From Edaphochlamys debaryana (taxonomy: Eukaryota; Chlorophyta; Chlorophyceae; Chlamydomonadales): a stretch of 64,000 nucleotides of DNA. Both the position numbers and the translations under genes were made by a program. Numbering within the stretch: the stretch's first letter is position 1; the number at the start of each line of letters is the position of its first letter. The DNA is taken from contig JAEHOE010000205.1 in assembly GCA_016858145.1 (NCBI GenBank), positions 80,285-144,284 of the forward strand. Direction: 5' to 3'. Shown piece by piece: positions 33,365-43,830 of the stretch. Below the pieces are notes generated by a model. It had not been told where the DNA came from and made no database searches. It saw only the letters and a list, made by a program, of their open reading frames with translations.

Positions 33365-36238
33365 GGGCCGCAGATAGACCTGCGCTGCCCGCAAGACGCT
33401 GCCTCGAGCATGGGGGCGAGGACTGCCGCACAGCTCCCGCACTTCCAAGCCCCGTGCCCGCCCTACGAAGCAGCAGGCGAAAGGCAGCGCCTGCGGCGGA
33501 CCACATACCCAGCTCCCTGTGCCCAGGCGGCAGGCCGGCACATACAGCCCACGCTACCCACGCATTGAAGTATAGAAATAGCTAACGCCGCTACCCCGTT
33601 ACCCCTACCTGGCGTGGATTAAGGAGGGCGGGTTGGTTAGACCCGCCACCGTGGGGATGCCTCTGCACCCTTCTGCTCAGCCTGGCCGTAGGGTCCTGTA
33701 GGTTTTCACGATGCTTTATTTTGAGGCGGCTCACCTCGTGCCTGTGCAGGCTGTGGCAGCAGGCTTTTGCCTCGGTGGCCGTGACGCCCTAGACGCCCAG
33801 GGTCTTAAGCAGGGGGTTAAGGGTGCGGGGCACAGTGCCGGTGTTGGCGTGCCCCCTTCGCGGGGCCGCAATACACATCGGGCACCTCACACTTACCCCA
33901 CCCTTTGCTTACGCTAGCGGCTTGCCACCAACTCATTATTACAAGTCACGGACTTATGTATGCTGGTGTGGGTGCGTACGCGTGGCGTGCAGCGTTGCGG
34001 GAGAACGTACGCGCCGCGAGTCGAGACTTGAAACCGCGACCGCTTTATTTGTATCTATCGAGGAAAGGAACCATAGCGTTATAATCAACGCTTCTTTCGC
34101 CGCATCGACCACGCACTATCATGAGTGGCTTCAAATTGCTTTTATGGAGTCGGTGAAGCGCAGCAGCGTGCGGCGGTCTGTAGCCCAACAAGGGGTGCAC
34201 CTGCTCTGATGTGTCATGACGCGTCGTAGTGGCGGAATTAGGACAGATTGTCGGGTGAGACACGGGTTGGCGGAAGGAGGTCTTGACAGGCAGGATAGGG
34301 TAGACACGAGCACGATTGGGGCGCGCCCGAAGGCCGGAGGACCACACAGCCAGTGTGGCCCACGGAGAGGTCGGCGGGCCGCAGGGTGCCGAACACTTCT
34401 TCTCCACACGAATGAGTGACATACGAGAGGAGGAAAGGAAGCGGAACGTGGGGGACGGCGCCGGGGACTGGCGGGAGAGCCGGGTTGGGGGGTACGTGTC
34501 ACCGTGGCGTGACGGAAGGGAGCGGCGCTATCTCGCGGTGGGAAGCCACCGCGAGTGGCGCATTACGATGAAATGGTCATTTGTACATATGCTTCACGCC
34601 CCGCGTGGCGAGACCTGGTATATAGCATGACAAGCGGGCAAATGTGCGGAGGTCGGGAAGGGGCTGACAGAGTCCCTCGCCATGTTCTCTGAAGCCTTTC
34701 TCGCGCGCCGAGACCTGTAGCAAGGAGCGAGAGGGCCTGCGGGCGAACAGCCAAATGGCGGAAGAGTTGGTCGCTCGCTGGCTATGAACCGGCGGAAAGG
34801 CTTAGCTAAGGGCCATACCGCCCAGCATTGGCGAGAGCCAAGGGTGGCGACGAGGCGCGGTGGAGCTCGCATTATCGGAGCTCGGAGGCGCGCGGTGAGT
34901 CGATAACCAAGGACGGTGCTAGTCAGTGTGACGTACATAACTTAGAAGGAAGGACTAGGTGGACCTGGGTAACAAGGGATGTGGGACCACGGCCAGGCCC
35001 ACGAGGGGGCCTTGAGAAGGGCAGTTACAAGTAAAGGAGGTCCTGGCGTGGTCTGAGTACCGGCAAGGGAGACGCGGGACCAGAGGCGGAGACGGGGCAA
35101 AGCTGGGCCCGCGTTACGGGGCCTGCCGAGACCCGGCACGGGCCCGCCACGCGGACCCGCCAAGAGCCACAACCGCGTCACCCTATACCCCTCAGGCCAG
35201 GAACCAGGGGGAGGAGCTGATCAGGAGCTGGAGGTTGCGGACGGCGTGGTGGAGCTGAAGGATGGCGGGCGCCAAAAGGGAGCCCGGCCTGGGACTGGCG
35301 GCGGACGCCTGCAGCCACGGCCCTTCGGTAAGGAGCTGCATGGGTCGCCTGTGTAGCGGGGAAGAGGGGTGCCGGGGAGAGCTTCGGGCTGTTGGTTGGG
35401 ATGCTGGGCCAGGAACAGGTCCCAGCAGGTCGGGCTAGCAGGGCCTGCCGGCAACGCCGGCGGGCGGGGTGACACGGAGGCCCAGTAGGGGAGCCGCCAG
35501 GGGCTGCCCAGGGCCCCTGCGGGAGCAACAAGGATGGACCTCGAGTATGTTGTGCTGTGGTGGACGTTGGCAGGGTAGGGCGGTGTTGCGTTGACGAGTT
35601 AGGCCCAACGCGCAGGCGAAGGAAGGCGGCGCCGCCAAGTGGCGGGGCTGGCCAGAGCTAGTCGGCAGAGATTCATGCAATGCTTGACCCTTGCCTTCCA
35701 GGTCGAAGGTTGCTGGCATGCTGGCGCACCGGAGCCGGAGGCAGGAGGCGTTGCACGGTTAGCAGGGCCCACGGTACGGAGGCCCAGAGGAGGACTGAAC
35801 GAGGTTAGGAAGGGAGTATTTATGTGTAGCCGATGACGCCTGTAGGGGAGAGACCACCCTTCACAGTGCGCTTTAGCATGCTTCATGTAGTAGGAGAGTT
35901 CCCTACGAGTTCACAAGACTCTAAGCATACTTACACAACACCTTGTAACAACACATCGGACGACAACTGAGCCCCGTGCCCCTGAGCCCTCGCTGTCCTG
36001 CAGCGAACTACCTGGTAGCTAGTCTAGGCCCAGCTTCAGACTACCTGGACCCTGCCCCAGACAACAACGTGCAGCCGTCTACGAGCAGCACGATTACGCT
36101 CAGTCATCAGCCGGCAGCTCAGCCTCTCCCGTCCTTTAGCCTCTAGTACCTAGGGCCGTCGCCAGCCTCTGGGCGACCGCCATCCCAAGACCTCAAGACC
36201 TCAAGGGTGTCCAAGGCCCAAGTCTCGCCCGTGAGTCG
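33365..36238. other. no gene recognised; probable decayed repeats
   Basis: 34400-35830 is purine-rich on the + strand with short motifs such as GGGACCACGGCCAGGCCCAC. No reverse transcriptase, transposase or host domain could be read in any frame. Confidence 0.35.
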
Positions 36239-36910
36239 GGTTGTGGGTTGAAGCGCGTAAGCCCTCCACGTGAGGCGGCCACCCACCTTACAGTTAGCAG
36301 GTGGCGGCCACCCGCTGTGTCGAGGGTTGAAGCGCCTAAGTCCTCCCGCGTGAAGGAGGCTGCCACCCTCTGTTATCGTCCGCGGCTGGTGGTGGATAGT
36401 GCTGGGAGTGTACCGCGTGTGTTTTAGGCCCCCAGGTCGAGCCGCCCCGGACTGGTGCCGTGCCGGCCTAGTTAGTGAAGGCGTCAGAGCGACCCTCCGG
36501 TGTGTGCGAGCTTTAGACAGTGCTGTGCGCACGTGTTAAGACGCGAAGTGAGTGTGCCTTCGAGCCGACCCGGGTGATCTGAGTGGCCCCTTCGTCGTGG
36601 TCGTGCCTGCGCCCTCCCCATTCTGTGAGGAGCGCCTTTGTGGGTTGAAGCGCGTGAGTCCCTGAGTAGGCAGCCACCCAACTTTGTCCGGCCCCTGTGC
36701 CGTGAGGCCGCATCTAGGCCTGTGTTCTGTTATTGTGGGTTGAAGCGCGTGAGCCCTTGACTAGGCAGCCACCCACCTTTGTCCGGCCCCTGTGCCGTAA
36801 GGCCGCACCCAGGCCTGTGTTCTGTTATTGTGGGTTGAAGCGCGTGAGCCCTTGACTAGGCAGCCACCCACCTTTGTCCGGCCGTCGTGCCGTGAGGCCG
36901 CACCAGGCCG
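36239..36910. repeat. 95-bp tandem repeat, ~3 copies plus diverged relatives
   Basis: Units start with TGTGGGTTGAAGCGCGTGAG at 36639, 36734 and 36829 (period 95) and include CAGCCACCCACCTTTGTCCG. Diverged copies of the GGGTTGAAGCGC...CCACCC core occur near 36240 and 36325. Confidence 0.9.
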
Positions 36911-37234
36911 CTAGCTGAGGTTCTTAGAAGGGCAGCGAACGCTGCATCTAGAGGAGGAAGACGTGCTTGGAGCGGTGTGTACGTGGTTGGTTGGTTGTTA
37001 GGTGACGCCTAGGGGCCTTGCATAGAGGCCTGCTGGTTGAAGTGTGCGCTTCTTCTGGCCGTGTGCTGTCTCGCGTGGCACTTGGATTTCCACGTCTGCT
37101 GTCGTAGAGGCGTGAAGAGGGCTCGGAAGTCATGAGCCGTACCCTTTGAGGAGCACCACAGTTCATCTATCTGTGTGCCCTCCCCCGGCGGTTGACCCTT
37201 AAATCGTACGGGAGACTAATCCGCTGCGCATAGT
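36911..37234. other. no gene recognised
   Basis: Short unique stretch between two tandem-repeat blocks. Confidence 0.4.
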
Positions 37235-37764
37235 TATCCTGCTGGTGGACGTAACGTGCTTGGTGTTGGTTACAGCGTGTGCAACTGTTCGGTCTCAGGA
37301 CAAGTCGTGACACGTGTTGGACACGTTAACGTGGACAAAGAGCAAAAAAATTGTGGTTGACGTGTTGTCTCGTCGCTCACGCGAAAGCGCGCTACAGGTC
37401 TGCCGACACATCGACACCGCGTTCGACGCCCCGAGCCTCAGCATCCGGCTGTGCCCTTCTTGTCGCGCCATGTTGTGCACAGCTATGTTCAGTCGGTCGT
37501 ATCCTGCTGGTGGACGTAACGTGCTTGGTGTTGGTTACAGCGTGTGCAACTGTTCGGTCTCAGGACAAGTCGTGACACGTGTTGGACACGTTAACGTGGA
37601 CAAAGAGCAAAAAAATTGTGGTTGACGTGTTGTCTCGTCGCTCACGCGAAAGCGCGCTACAGGTCTGCCGACACATCGACACCGCGTTCGACGCCCCGAG
37701 CCTCAGCATCCGGCTGTGCCCTTCTTGTCGCGCCATGTTGTGCACAGCTATGTTCAGTCGGTCG
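37235..37764. repeat. perfect tandem duplication, 2 x 265 bp
   Basis: Copies 37235-37499 and 37500-37764 begin TATCCTGCTGGTGGACGTAA and end AGTCGGTCG. I see no mismatch, so the duplication is very recent or an assembly artefact. Short ORFs in it are duplicated with it and show no known domain. Confidence 0.9.
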
Positions 37765-38010
37765 TTAACTTGTGGCTAACTGCCACAAGGTGTGAGACAG
37801 GGGTGGACAGGGGTGGAACGCGTGCCGGGTTGCGGCCCCCCGCCGCTCGCCGCCAAGTGTTCTTGTCGAACCCCCGCCTTCCTTGGGGGCACGCCCCTCG
37901 GACCGCCCTTGGCGGCCGCTAGTGCCCTAGTGTGACGATGTTCTGTCGGGAGTAGTGGACGGTCCAGCCGTCGCTCCGCAGCAGCTCGGCGAGGTGCGCG
38001 CGCGCGCCCA

Positions 38011-38081
38011 CGCATTGCACCCTGAACACACTCGCCGAGTCGGGTTTCACAGCATCGCATCGCCGGCGCTCCTCGCAGACA
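38011..38081. repeat. dispersed repeat, copy of 5427-5506
   Basis: See 5427-5506. Same orientation; differs by a CATCG duplication and a small deletion. Confidence 0.8.
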
Positions 38082-38204
38082 ACGATTGTTGTTCGGGCCG
38101 TGTACTTCCCTAGCGTAGCGGGGAAGGTAGGTTCTTGCGGTCTATCGGGGAGCGTGGAAGCGGCCGCGGGGGCCGTCTGTGAAATGGGAGGCCGGCTATA
38201 GTTG

Positions 38205-38335
38205 AACTATTCTGCACAAGAGTCCGCCCACTATAAACTTTACTCCGCCCACCTATACTTGGCCACGTATAGGCGGCCGATGATAGGCACGCCCAACTAT
38301 ATGTGGCCCACTAGTCAACTATAGGCGGCCCATCT
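38205..38335. repeat. cluster of CTATA / GGCGGCC / GCCCA motifs
   Basis: Repeated CCCACTATA, CCCACCTATAC, CGTATAGGCGGCC, CAACTATATG and CAACTATAGGCGGCC motifs in both orientations. A similar CCAACTATA cluster lies at 50380-50500. Possibly the edges of a foldback or MITE family. Confidence 0.55.
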
Positions 38336-38669
38336 GCGCAGCTGGTCGGTGGGACGGCTGCCGTCTCAGTTTCCGTGTGCAGCGTTACAAGAGGCGTCAC
38401 CCTAGACTTTCGGCCTTGCTTGCGTGCAACCAGCAGCAGGGCATCGGGTCCCACCACATCAGCTCAGCCAGCACTAAAGTGCAGCCGCTGAACCGCAGGT
38501 CCCACCACGTCAAGGCAGCCCTAACTGCACCCAACTGCAGGGCAGATCCCGCCACGATACCCCACGACAGCAACTACCAGTAGCTGTGCCACGTAGGCCA
38601 CATCGGCCCTGTGCGCAGCCAGGGCAGCAGGTGCCGTCCGCCCGCCCACTGCCGGTCCTGGAGGAAGGT

Positions 38670-38960
38670 GGGGGTGAAGGGCGGGGGCGGATGGAAGGGG
38701 CTGAGTGGGGCGCAAGGGACCGAGGGGTAGCGAGGGGGCCTGGGGGGGAGTGAGGGGCTGAGGGGGCTGAGGGACTGAGGGGGTGCAAGGTACCGAGGGG
38801 TAGCGAGGGGGCCTGGGGGGGAGTGAGGGGCTGAGGGGGGACTGAGGGACAGAGGGGGCGCAAGGTACCGAGGGGGAGTGAGGCGCTGAGGGAGGAAGCA
38901 GGGGCTGGGACGGAGCAACCAGGTGAGGGGCGGTCAAGAAGCCGAGGGGGGTCGAGAGAC
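38670..38960 (+). repeat. imperfect ~73-bp G-rich minisatellite
   Basis: CGAGGGGTAGCGAGGGGGCC recurs at 38721 and 38794, with diverged GACTGAGGG/GCTGAGGGG units continuing to about 38960. Confidence 0.8.
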
Positions 38961-39136
38961 TGAGGGTGAGCAAGGGGCCAGGGACGCAGCTTCGCTGTGG
39001 CGAGGGGGGCGGGGCAACGAGTACAGGGCGCTAGTAAGCTACGCTCATTGCTTGGTGGTGGCAAAGGACTTACCATGGGAAGCAACTGCGGCGCTCTCCG
39101 GGGGGAGCCTCAGGGTGATGGCGTCGCCCATGACCC

Positions 39137-39504
39137 ATGGAGCGGGACCCCCCTCTGGCGCTGGGCAAGCGCTCTGACGCCGCCGTGGACGCACCGGCGG
39201 CGCCGCCCGCGCCTGCCGCCAAGAGGCCTGCCCCGTCGGGCCTCAAGCCCGGCTTCCTTGACAGGCCCGCCCCAGGCGGCGGCGGGGTCGCGCGCGGGCG
39301 CGCGGCCGCTGTGAGCAGCGGGGTTGGCGGCGGTGCGGGCGCGAGCAGCCACGGCGTTGGCGGCCCGGCGGGGGGCAGGGGTGGTGGCGGTGCGGCGGGG
39401 AGCAGGGACGCCGGTGGTGGGGGCCGGGGAGCCAAGGATCAGGGAGGTGGCGGTACTGGTCAGGGTGGCCGCAGGAGCGGGCCCCCGGCCGCCGCACACC
39501 TAGC

Positions 39505-39562
<58 letters not shown>

Positions 39563-39990
39563 GCAGCAGCAGCAGCAGTGGAAGCAGTACCAGCAGTGGA
39601 AGCACGTCCAGCGGTGGAAGCGGTGGCCCCAGCTATGGCGGGGTCCTCCCCGCTGGGACAGCAGGCGCGGAGGTTGCCACTCGCCTCCGAGCCTCTCTGC
39701 TGGCCACGCCGGGGGGGCAGCCTCCCCCGGCTCCAGAACCGGGAGGACCATCCCTCCGCTCCCTTCTGAACGGCCGCCTCTGGAGCCTGCGCAGCGCACA
39801 CCCGCGCTGCGCCCTGGCCGAGGGGCGGTCCCTTGTCCTGGACTCCCTCCGGGGCGAGATCAACGAGTGGGGCACACAGCTGGACGCGGACCCATCATCG
39901 GCGCTCCTCTCCTGCGACTCGGTGGCGGCGGCCCTCCACAGCGCCGCCACCGCCCTGAGCCGGGAGCTGGAGACGACGGCGAGGGCCTAG
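39137..39990 (+). CDS. hypothetical low-complexity protein with helical C-terminus (frame change unresolved)
   Basis: The N-terminal frame starts MERDPPLALGKRSDAAVDAP and contains a KRPAPSGLKPGFLDRP motif, then a Gly-rich region. The C-terminal frame is +2 relative to it: a poly-Ser linker encoded by (AGC)n, then LRSLLNGRLWSLRSAHP, LVLDSLRGEINEWGTQLDA and AAALHSAATALSRELETTAR, stop TAG at 39988-39990. This tail is helical and codon-like. The other frames over it are Arg/Pro-rich and stop early. The two frames must be joined by an unseen intron or a frameshift in 39330-39500. No domain is recognised. It could be a host gene or a gag-like ORF of an unknown element. Confidence 0.45.
39507..39578 (+). 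repeat. (AGC)n trinucleotide repeat
   Basis: About 24 AGC units with one CGGC interruption. It encodes poly-Ser in the frame of the C-terminal exon of the 39-kb gene. Confidence 0.95.
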
Positions 39991-40259
39991 TTTGGCAGGC
40001 GGGACTGGCGTTGTCGACCGGGGCTAGCTGAGCGAGGGGTTTTCGCTAGGTGGTTGTGGGCTCCTCGGTCGTCAGTGTCTCTACCGGTAGCGTGGGGCGT
40101 GGGGTTCGCTGCCGGTGGCTCCTTCCTTCTGGATCCTTTCCCTGTGGTTTTCCTTTGATTCGTTGCCTGTGCCTCTGCCTGTTCCCTTTCCTTTCCCTTT
40201 GCCTGTTCGGTTGGCCTGATATCTTGTGCCTGGGCTGTGCCTGGGCCCTTGCATCCGAA

Positions 40260-40264
40260 TGTAA
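40260..40264 (+). terminator. TGTAA polyadenylation-type signal
   Basis: TGTAA, the usual volvocine poly(A) signal, lies 270 bp after the stop at 39990 and follows a T/C-rich, UTR-like stretch (40090-40250). It supports a + strand transcript ending just after it. Confidence 0.55.
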
Positions 40265-40370
40265 AAACAATTGACGACACGGGCATACAGGTGCAGCCAC
40301 GCTGAGGGCTGCGTGTGTGAAGGAAAGGAAGTCGGGGGCAGGAGTCATCTGCAGCGTCAGCATCTGCGAA

Positions 40371-40602
40371 AGGACGGCCCCCACCCCCGCGTTGAGGGCG
40401 GGGGAGAGGGGGGGTGCGACGTGGTTGCTGTGTGTTTTGGCGGTACGACCGGTGGCCAGCGGTATTGGAGTCTGACCCCGCCCCTTGCGTTTTCAGCTGG
40501 TGCGTTGCCGAAATGAGCAGTCTGCCGGCAACGAGACCGGCGTAGTGTCTTCATGCGCCGTCGCACTCGGCGGCGGATACTGTTGGTTGCGAGATTTCCT
40601 TT
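40371..40602 (-). repeat. outer element split repeat B'2
   Basis: 232 bp matching 42557-42788 with about two differences (for example TCTTCATG versus TCTTTATG); offset 2186 bp. Confidence 0.92.
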
Positions 40603-40904
40603 GGAGGTGTGGAGCCGACGACCACCGGGATGCCAGGTGTAACAACTGGATATTGCGGAGGCACCGCGCGGCGGTACAGCCCCGTTCGCCAGGCTCCGAC
40701 ATGGACATCCCGACTCGGGGGAAGTCCCCGACGTGGGAACGCCAGCTACCTATCGGCCACAACGTAGAATGGCAAGTGATTGGAATGGAAAGGGGGGTAA
40801 TCCCTTGGTTGCCGGAGCCGCATGGCTCCTGAGGTCGCCCGACGAAAGGGCTTGCGTTCTGAGAGTTCTTCCGAGCGCTCGTAGTGCTTGTGGTTTGTGC
40901 CCCT

Positions 40905-41690
40905 GAAGAGGGGCGGCGGCGGCAGGGCCGGGTGCGGGGTCGCTGCTGGGCGTGTTGCGTGCGTTGCGTTGTGCACCCCTGGAGAGGAGCGACGGCGGCA
41001 GGGCCGGTTGCGAGGCCTGCTGCGCGCGCGTTGCTTGCGGTCTGTGCCCCTGGAGAGGGGTGGCGGCGGCAGGGCCGGTTGCGAGGCCTGCTGCGCGCGC
41101 GTTGCTTGCGGTCTGTGCCCCTGGAGAGGTGCGGCGGCGGCAGGGCCGGTTGCGAGGCCTGCTGCGCGCGCGTTGCTTGCGGTTTGTGCCCCTGGAGAGG
41201 GGCGGCGGCGGCAGGGCCGGTTGCGAGGCCTGCTGCGCGCGCATTGCTTGCGGTTTGTGCCCCTGGAGAGGGGCGGCGGCGGCAGGGCCGGTTGCGAGGC
41301 CTGCTGCGCGCGCGTTGCTTGCGGTTTGTGCCCCTGGAGAGGGGCGGCGGCGGCAGGGCCGGTTGCGAGGCCTGCTGCGCGCGTGTTACGCGCGTTGCGT
41401 ACCCCTGGAGAGGAGCGGCGGCGGCAGGGCCGGTTGCGGGGCCTGCTGCGCGCGTGTTGCTCGCGTTGCGTACCCCTGGCAAGGGGTGAGGCGGCAGGGC
41501 CGGGTGCGAGGCCTGCTGCGCGCGTGTTGCTTGCGTTGCGTACCCCTGGCGAGGGGTGGGGCGGCAGGGCCGGGTGCGAGGCCTGCTGCGCGCGTGTTGC
41601 TCGTGTTGCGTACCCCTCGAGAGGGGTGGCGGCTGTAGGGCCGGTTGCGAAGCCTGCTGCGCCCGTGTTGCTTGCGTGCTTGTCTGTCTG
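40905..41690. repeat. 71-bp tandem array, ~11 copies
   Basis: Unit contains CCCCTGGAGAGGGGCGGCGG, then CAGGGCCGGTTGCGAGGCCT and GCTGCGCGCG. Equivalent points at 40981, 41052, 41123 and 41194 give a period of 71. Long ORFs across it on both strands are repeat artefacts. Confidence 0.95.
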
Positions 41691-41739
41691 CATGTGGGTC
41701 TGTCCGTGTGACCTTGGCGGGCGATCTCCGTGAATGCAC

Positions 41740-41947
41740 GGTCTATCCCCGTTAAAGGATAGCGTGGGGCCTACGTGAGTGGCCTGCATGCGGTCTATCC
41801 CCGTGAAAGGATAGCGTGGGGCCTACGTGAGTGGCCCACATGCGGTCTATCCCCGTGAAAGGATGGCGTGGGGCCTACGTGAGTGGCCCATATGCGGTCT
41901 ATCCCCGTGAAAGGATAGCGTGGGGCCTACGTGAGTGGCCCAATGTT
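41740..41947. repeat. 52-bp tandem array, 4 copies, hairpin CTATCC...GGATAG
   Basis: Unit begins GGTCTATCCCCGTGAAAGGA, with GTGGGGCCTACGTGAGTGGC following. Its reverse complement is homologous to the 49-bp array at 47328-47523 inside the inner element. Confidence 0.92.
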
Positions 41948-42000
41948 TTTGAAGGCGGTGTATCTGTCTATCTGTAGCTCGGGGGTTTGTGCGGGTGATC

Positions 42001-42053
42001 GCTGCTGTGCTGTGCTGTGCTGGGCTGTGCTGTGCTGCGCTGTGCTGTACTTC
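42001..42053. repeat. (CTGTG)n-like microsatellite
   Basis: Imperfect GCTGTGCTGTGCTGGGCTGT repeats, about 50 bp. Confidence 0.9.
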
Positions 42054-42076
42054 GTTGTGGGGGATTAGGTGAGGGG

Positions 42077-42512
42077 GTTGTGCTTGCACCGGCGGGCAGT
42101 GCCGACGGTGCAAAATATGGGGGGAACCGCCGTTCGTTTCGACTAGGGGGGGGAACCTGTGGCGTGATCGGGCCGCAGGCAGCTGCCCTCCGTGTGAGAT
42201 GTTGGCGGTCCCCTCGTAATCTTCCCCCACCTAATTTCACTTCCCCCTCGGGGCCAGGGTTACCGATCGGTACTTGGCCGTTGGGTGCCTGGCTGTTGTT
42301 TATTGCCTGCTTGGCTGTTTCGTATAGATTGGTGGTGCACGGGTAGCGTTGTCTTGCTGCGGTGTCCGGCCCGCCAGTCATTTCTGGTTTGGTCCGTGTA
42401 AATACAGGTGGGCCCTTGCGGGCCTTCCTTGTCGGTGTCTGTTGACACCGCTTCAGTGGGCTGCTGGGTGTCTGCCCTTTCGGGGGGGCCTGTCCGAAAC
42501 GCAGCACCAAAG
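42077..42512 (-). repeat. outer element split repeat A'2
   Basis: 42077-42120 and 42393-42512 match 49453-49496 and 49497-49616, which are adjacent in the other copy. The segment 42121-42392 is therefore absent there (272 bp). Confidence 0.9.
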
Positions 42513-42556
42513 TTAAATTTTGGGCAATCGCCCAAAATGCGTTTTGGGGCGAGTGT

Positions 42557-42788
42557 AGGACGGCCCCCACCCCCGCGTTGAGGGCGGGGGAGAGGGGGGG
42601 TGCGACGTGGTTGCTGTGTGTTTTGGCGGTACGACCGGTGGCCAGCGGTATTGGAGTCTGACCCCGCCCCTTGCGTTTTCAGCTGGTGCGTTGCCGAAAT
42701 GAGCAGTCTGCCGGCAACGAGACCGGCGTAGTGTCTTTATGCGCCGTCGCACTCGGCGGCGGATACTGTTGGTTGCGCGATTTCCTTT
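42557..42788 (-). repeat. outer element split repeat B'1
   Basis: Matches 40371-40602; separated from A'2 by 44 bp. Confidence 0.92.
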
Positions 42789-42819
42789 CCCGCCCACCCA
42801 CCCTAGGAAATCCGGGGGG

Positions 42820-43166
42820 TTTGGTGCAGTTCTTCGGGTCGGGTCTGACACGTCCTGCACACCTTAAACACTGTCTCTGACCGGACGGCCTAGTGCCATG
42901 GCGGCACACGCGAAGCACACCCACACCTCACTACCCAAGTGCCATCGTGCATGCGCTGCATTGCGCCTTGCTTTCAACCCAAGTGTTGACCACGCACGAC
43001 CCCGGAAGGGTGCGAAAAGAGAAAAGGGGTAATGAAGCGAGAGGAGCCGCCGACACCCAACATGGGCAGGGGGAAGATTGCAATACTACACCCCCGTACC
43101 CGCCCAAAGGCGGACAACCTCTCCTAATTTCGCCCCCCGCCGCCGCACGCGGCGTGGCGAGCACAC
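42820..43166 (-). repeat. inner element split repeat B2
   Basis: 347 bp, begins TTTGGTGCAGTTCTTCGGGT on the + strand. Matches 43465-43811 (offset 645) with about one mismatch. Confidence 0.95.
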
Positions 43167-43208
43167 ACCCCCAGGGCTTTCGCAGGGCGGGTGGGTGGGA
43201 AAGCGAAA

Positions 43209-43464
43209 GGCCGGCCAAATGCGGACCGGCTGACAGCACGTCAAGGCGCAGCCGGGCCAAGTAATAACTACGTAGAAGGTAACAAACGGACTGAGTGCGG
43301 GGCCGAGACCACACGGCTTACCACGACGACGGACCAACACACAGACGTCTCGCCCCGTACAGCCCCGGCACGCGTGCCCTGCCGGACACCCATACACGCT
43401 CCCCCGGAGCTCCCCCTCCCCTCAGGGCCCCAAACCCTATTTTGGAGGGGCTCCAAAATAATAC
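43209..43464 (-). repeat. inner element split repeat A2
   Basis: 256 bp, matches 49197-49452 (offset 5988) with about one mismatch. Contains the foldback TTTTGGAGGGGCTCCAAAA near its outer end. Confidence 0.95.
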
Positions 43465-43811
43465 TTTGGTGCAGTTCTTCGGGTCGGGTCTGACACGTCC
43501 TGCACACCTTAAACACTGTCTCTGACCGGACGGCCTAGTGCCATGGCGGCACACGCGAAGCACACCCACACCTCACTACCCAAGTGCCATCGTGCATGCG
43601 CTGCATTGCGCCTTGCTTTCAACCCAAGTGTTGACCACGCACGAGCCCGGAAGGGTGCGAAAAGAGAAAAGGGGTAATGAAGCGAGAGGAGCCGCCGACA
43701 CCCAACATGGGCAGGGGGAAGATTGCAATACTACACCCCCGTACCCGCCCAAAGGCGGACAACCTCTCCTAATTTCGCCCCCCGCCGCCGCACGCGGCGT
43801 GGCGAGCACAC
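43465..43811 (-). repeat. inner element split repeat B1
   Basis: Matches 42820-43166. Lies 19 bp beyond the recombinase stop and abuts A2. Confidence 0.95.
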
Positions 43812-43830
43812 CCCCTCCCCCAATCCCATC

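Noticed and set aside
40493..41789. Open frames over 300 codons across the 71-bp array
   Set aside because: Repeat artefacts; the Arg/Pro/Ala-rich peptide repeats every 71 bp in shifting frames.
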